Part shown: positions 61,421 to 64,000 of the stretch, piece after piece
Position numbering within the stretch: position 1 is the first letter of the stretch
Layout of the letters: each line of letters opens with the position of its first letter
Assembly (NCBI GenBank): GCA_964036045.1
Contig: OZ038381.1
Span: 2,366,928 to 2,430,927 of the forward strand
From: Eutreptiella sp. 'Long Island Sound 2002'
Taxonomy: Eukaryota; Euglenozoa; Euglenophyceae; Eutreptiales; Eutreptiaceae
DNA: 64,000 nt
Reading direction: 5' to 3'
The notes under the pieces: generated by a model
Told to the model about the DNA's origin: nothing
The model's database searches: none
What the model saw: only the letters and a program-made list of their open reading frames with translations
Made by a program: the position numbers and the translations under genes

Positions 61421-64000
61421 GTGCTCTGAGACTTGCCTCTGTGCGCCACGTAGGCGCTCTCTCCTTCGCTTCTGTGCGCCATGTAGGCCCTCTGTCATTC
61501 TTTTTTGTACGCCACGCAGGCGCCTATCATTCGCTTCTGTGCACCATGCAGGTACTTGGAGACTCACCCTTGTGTGCCATGCGGGCACTCTGAGACTTGT
61601 CCCTATGTGCCACCCAGGCACTCTGTCATTTGTTTCTGTGCGCCATGGAGGCCCTCTCATTCCTTTCTTTAGGCCACGCAGGCGCTCTATCATTTGTTTC
61701 TCTGCGCCACGCAGGTGCTCTGAGACTTGCCTCTGTGCGCCACGCAGGCGCTCTATCCGTCGTTTCTGTGCGCCATGCAGGCACTCGGAGACTCACCCCC
61801 GTGTGCCACACGGGTACCCTGAGACTCGCCCCTGTGCGCCACCCAGGCGCTCCGTCATTCGTTTCTGTGCGCCATGCAGGCCCTCTGTCATTCCTTTCTT
61901 TATGCCACGCAGGCGCTCTATCATTCGTTTCTTTGCGCCATGCAGGCACTCTGAGACTTGCCTCTGTGCGCCACGCAAGTGCTCTGTTCGTCGCTTCTGT
62001 GCACCATGCAGGCGCTCCGAAACTCGCCCATGCGCACCACCACGGCGCTCTGTCATTTGTTTTTGTGCGCCATGCAGGCGCTCTGAGACTCGCCTCTGCG
62101 CACCACCCAGGCGCTCTTTCATTCGTTTCTCTACGCCGTGAAGGTGCTCCGAGATCTGCCTCTGTGCGCCACGTAGTCGCTCTGTCCGTCGTTTCTGTGT
62201 GCCATGCCGGCGCTCCGAGACTCGCCCCTGTGCGCCACCCAGGCACTCTATCATTCCTTTCTTTACGCCACACAGGGGTAGGGGCGAGTATTAGAGCGTC
62301 AGCATGGTGCACAAAAGCGAAGAACAGAGCGCCTGCGTATTGCACAGAGGCAAGTCTCACGTACGCGCTCTGTCATACATTTATGCGCGCCATGCAGGCC
62401 CTCCGTCATTTGTTTCTGTGCGCCATGCAGGCGCTCTGAGACTCGTCCTTGTGCACGACGCATGCGCTCTGTCTTTCATTTATGAATGCCAGGAAAGACC
62501 CCTGTCATTCTTTTCTGTACGCCACGCACGCAGTGTGTCATTCTTCTTCTGTGCGCCATGCGGGCGCCCTATCATTAATTTCCATGCCCCACGCAGGCGC
62601 TCTGTCATTGCTTCCTACACGCCAGGGGGGGGCACTATGCGACTTGTATCTAGCACCTCGCAGGCACCCTGTCATTTGTTTGTGTGTGCCACGCAAGCGC
62701 CACGCAGGCGCTCTGAGACTCGCCTCTATGCACCACGCACGCGCTCTGTCATTCATTTTTGCGCGCTATGGGGGGCCCCCTGTCACTCTTTTCTGCACGT
62801 CACGCAGGTGCCGTGTCATTCTTCTTCTGTGCGCCATGCAGGCGCTCCGTGATTAATTTCTATGCCCCACACAGGCGCTCTGTCATTGGTTCCTGCGCGC
62901 CAGGGGGGGGCACTATGCGACTCGTACCTAGCACCTCGCATGCGCTCTGTCATTGTCATTCGTTTGTGTGTGCCACGCAAGCGCCATGCAGGCGCTCTGA
63001 GACTCGCCTCTGTGCGCCATGCTACCACTCTGAGACTCGCCCCTGTGCACCACAAACGCGCTCTGTTCTTCATTTTGGCGCGCCATGCAGGCCCTTGGTC
63101 GTTCTTTTTTTTACGCCACACAGGCGCTGTGTCATTCTCCTTCTTGTGTCCCATGTAGGCGCTCTGTCATTCGAGTCTGTGCACCACGCTGGCGCTCTGA
63201 GACTCGTACCTATGTATGATGTGCAGGTGCTCTGTCATTTGTTGTTGTGTGCCACGTTGGCGCTCTAAGACTCGCCTGTGTGCGGGTGCTATGTCATTCA
63301 TGTCCATGTGCCATGCAGGTGCTCTAAGACTCGTACCTATGCGCCACGCCTCCACTCTGTCATTCATTTCTGTGCGCCATGCAGGCACTTTGAGACTCAC
63401 TCCTGTGCGCCACGCACGCCCTCGGTCCTTTGTTTCCATGCGCCATGCAGGCGCTCTCAGACTCGTTCCTGTGCACCACACACGCGGTCTGCCATTCATT
63501 TCAGCGCGCCATTTAGGCCCTCTGTCATTCTTGTCTGTACCTCACGCAGGCGTTGTGTCATTCTTTTGCTGTGCGCCATGGAGGCGCTCTGAGACTCGTA
63601 CCTGAGCGCCATGCAGGCGCTCTGTCATTCGTTTCTATGCGCCACGCAGGCCCTCTGAGACTCGCCTCTGTGCGCCATGTAAGCCCTCTGAGACTTGTAC
63701 CTGTGTGCCACGTTGGCGCTCTGAGACTTGCCTCTGTGCGCCACGCTGGTGCTATGTCATTCGTTTCCGTGTGCCATGCAGGCGCTCTAAGACTCGTACC
63801 TATGCACCACACAGGTGCTCTGTCATTCGTTTCCGTGTGCCATGTAGGCGCTCTAAGAATCGTACCTGTGCGCCACGCTTGCACTCTGTCCTTCATTTCC
63901 GTGGGCCATGCAGGCACTCTGAGACTCGCCTCTGTGTGCCATGCTTGCACTCTGAGACTCGTCCCTGTGCACCACGCACGCGCTCTGTCATTCATTTTGA
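61421..64000. repeat. 33-bp satellite array
   Basis: Tandem 33-bp units to the end of the window. Each has a shared part (CTCTG then CTGTGCGCCAYGCAGGCG) around a variable ten-base core. The main cores are TCATTCGTTT and AGACTCGCCT, with others such as AGACTCGTAC and TCCGTCGTTT. The period is a multiple of three, so several frames on both strands stay open and translate as 11-residue repeats (SFVSVRHAGAL, RLASVRHAGAL). I take these as by-products, not a gene. Single-base indels shift the favoured frame repeatedly. Confidence 0.93.

Noticed and set aside
61597-62439. 280-codon frame of 11-residue repeats in the 33-bp satellite, possibly a repetitive surface protein
   Set aside because: Other frames and the opposite strand are equally open, and indels shift the frame along the array. 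No signal peptide, unique domain or splice signal.
61421-64000. CRISPR-like array (constant repeat, variable core)
   Set aside because: Cores are only about ten bases, drawn from a few recurring types, the context is eukaryotic, and there are no cas genes.

Overview
This is eukaryotic nuclear DNA that is almost entirely repetitive. It is GC-rich and G-skewed, and carries non-LTR (LINE-type) retrotransposons, large satellite arrays, many G/C homopolymer runs and one intron-bounded GC3-rich exon of a WSC-domain protein. There are no bacterial operons, ribosome binding sites, rRNA genes or phage genes. The mix fits a GC-rich protist or microalga. I cannot name the species, and the assignment is an inference.

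Layout. 1-20921: purine-rich minisatellite built from 11-bp (GGGGAGGATGC) and 10-bp (GGGGAGGACC / GGGGAGGATC) units. 20922-29062: an 8.1-kb LINE (here 'LINE-1', unrelated to mammalian L1 by name) on the minus strand, inserted into the array and flanked by a 10-bp target-site duplication. It has ORF1, then ORF2 with APE endonuclease, reverse transcriptase, Cys/His motif, RNase H and a Ser/Pro-rich tail, and is broken by frameshifts and nonsense codons. 29073-41414: continuation of the same array. 41415-43345: 1.9 kb without a recognisable gene, holding a cluster of palindromes.

43346-59397: copies A, B and C of a second LINE family ('LINE-2'), all on the minus strand and head to tail. They are separated and bordered by (CACAA)n pentamer tracts, shown as TTGTG on the plus strand. 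Copy A is 5'-truncated. Copy B is full length at both ends but has two internal deletions. Copy C is full length but carries an internal 2.1-kb inversion and a 463-bp inserted element with terminal inverted repeats. That insert contains a tRNA-like Pol III promoter. 59398-61420: flanking DNA with the WSC exon (minus strand). 61421-64000: a 33-bp-period satellite running off the window end.

No host pathway can be reconstructed. The coherent biology is mobile-element biology: two LINE families, each with ORF1, endonuclease, RT and RNase H; a microsatellite-seeking family that stacks on itself; a small non-autonomous insert; and satellite arrays that look open in several reading frames only because their periods (21 and 33 bp) are multiples of three. 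Long apparent ORFs in 1-20921, 29073-41414 and 61421-64000 are therefore not annotated as genes.
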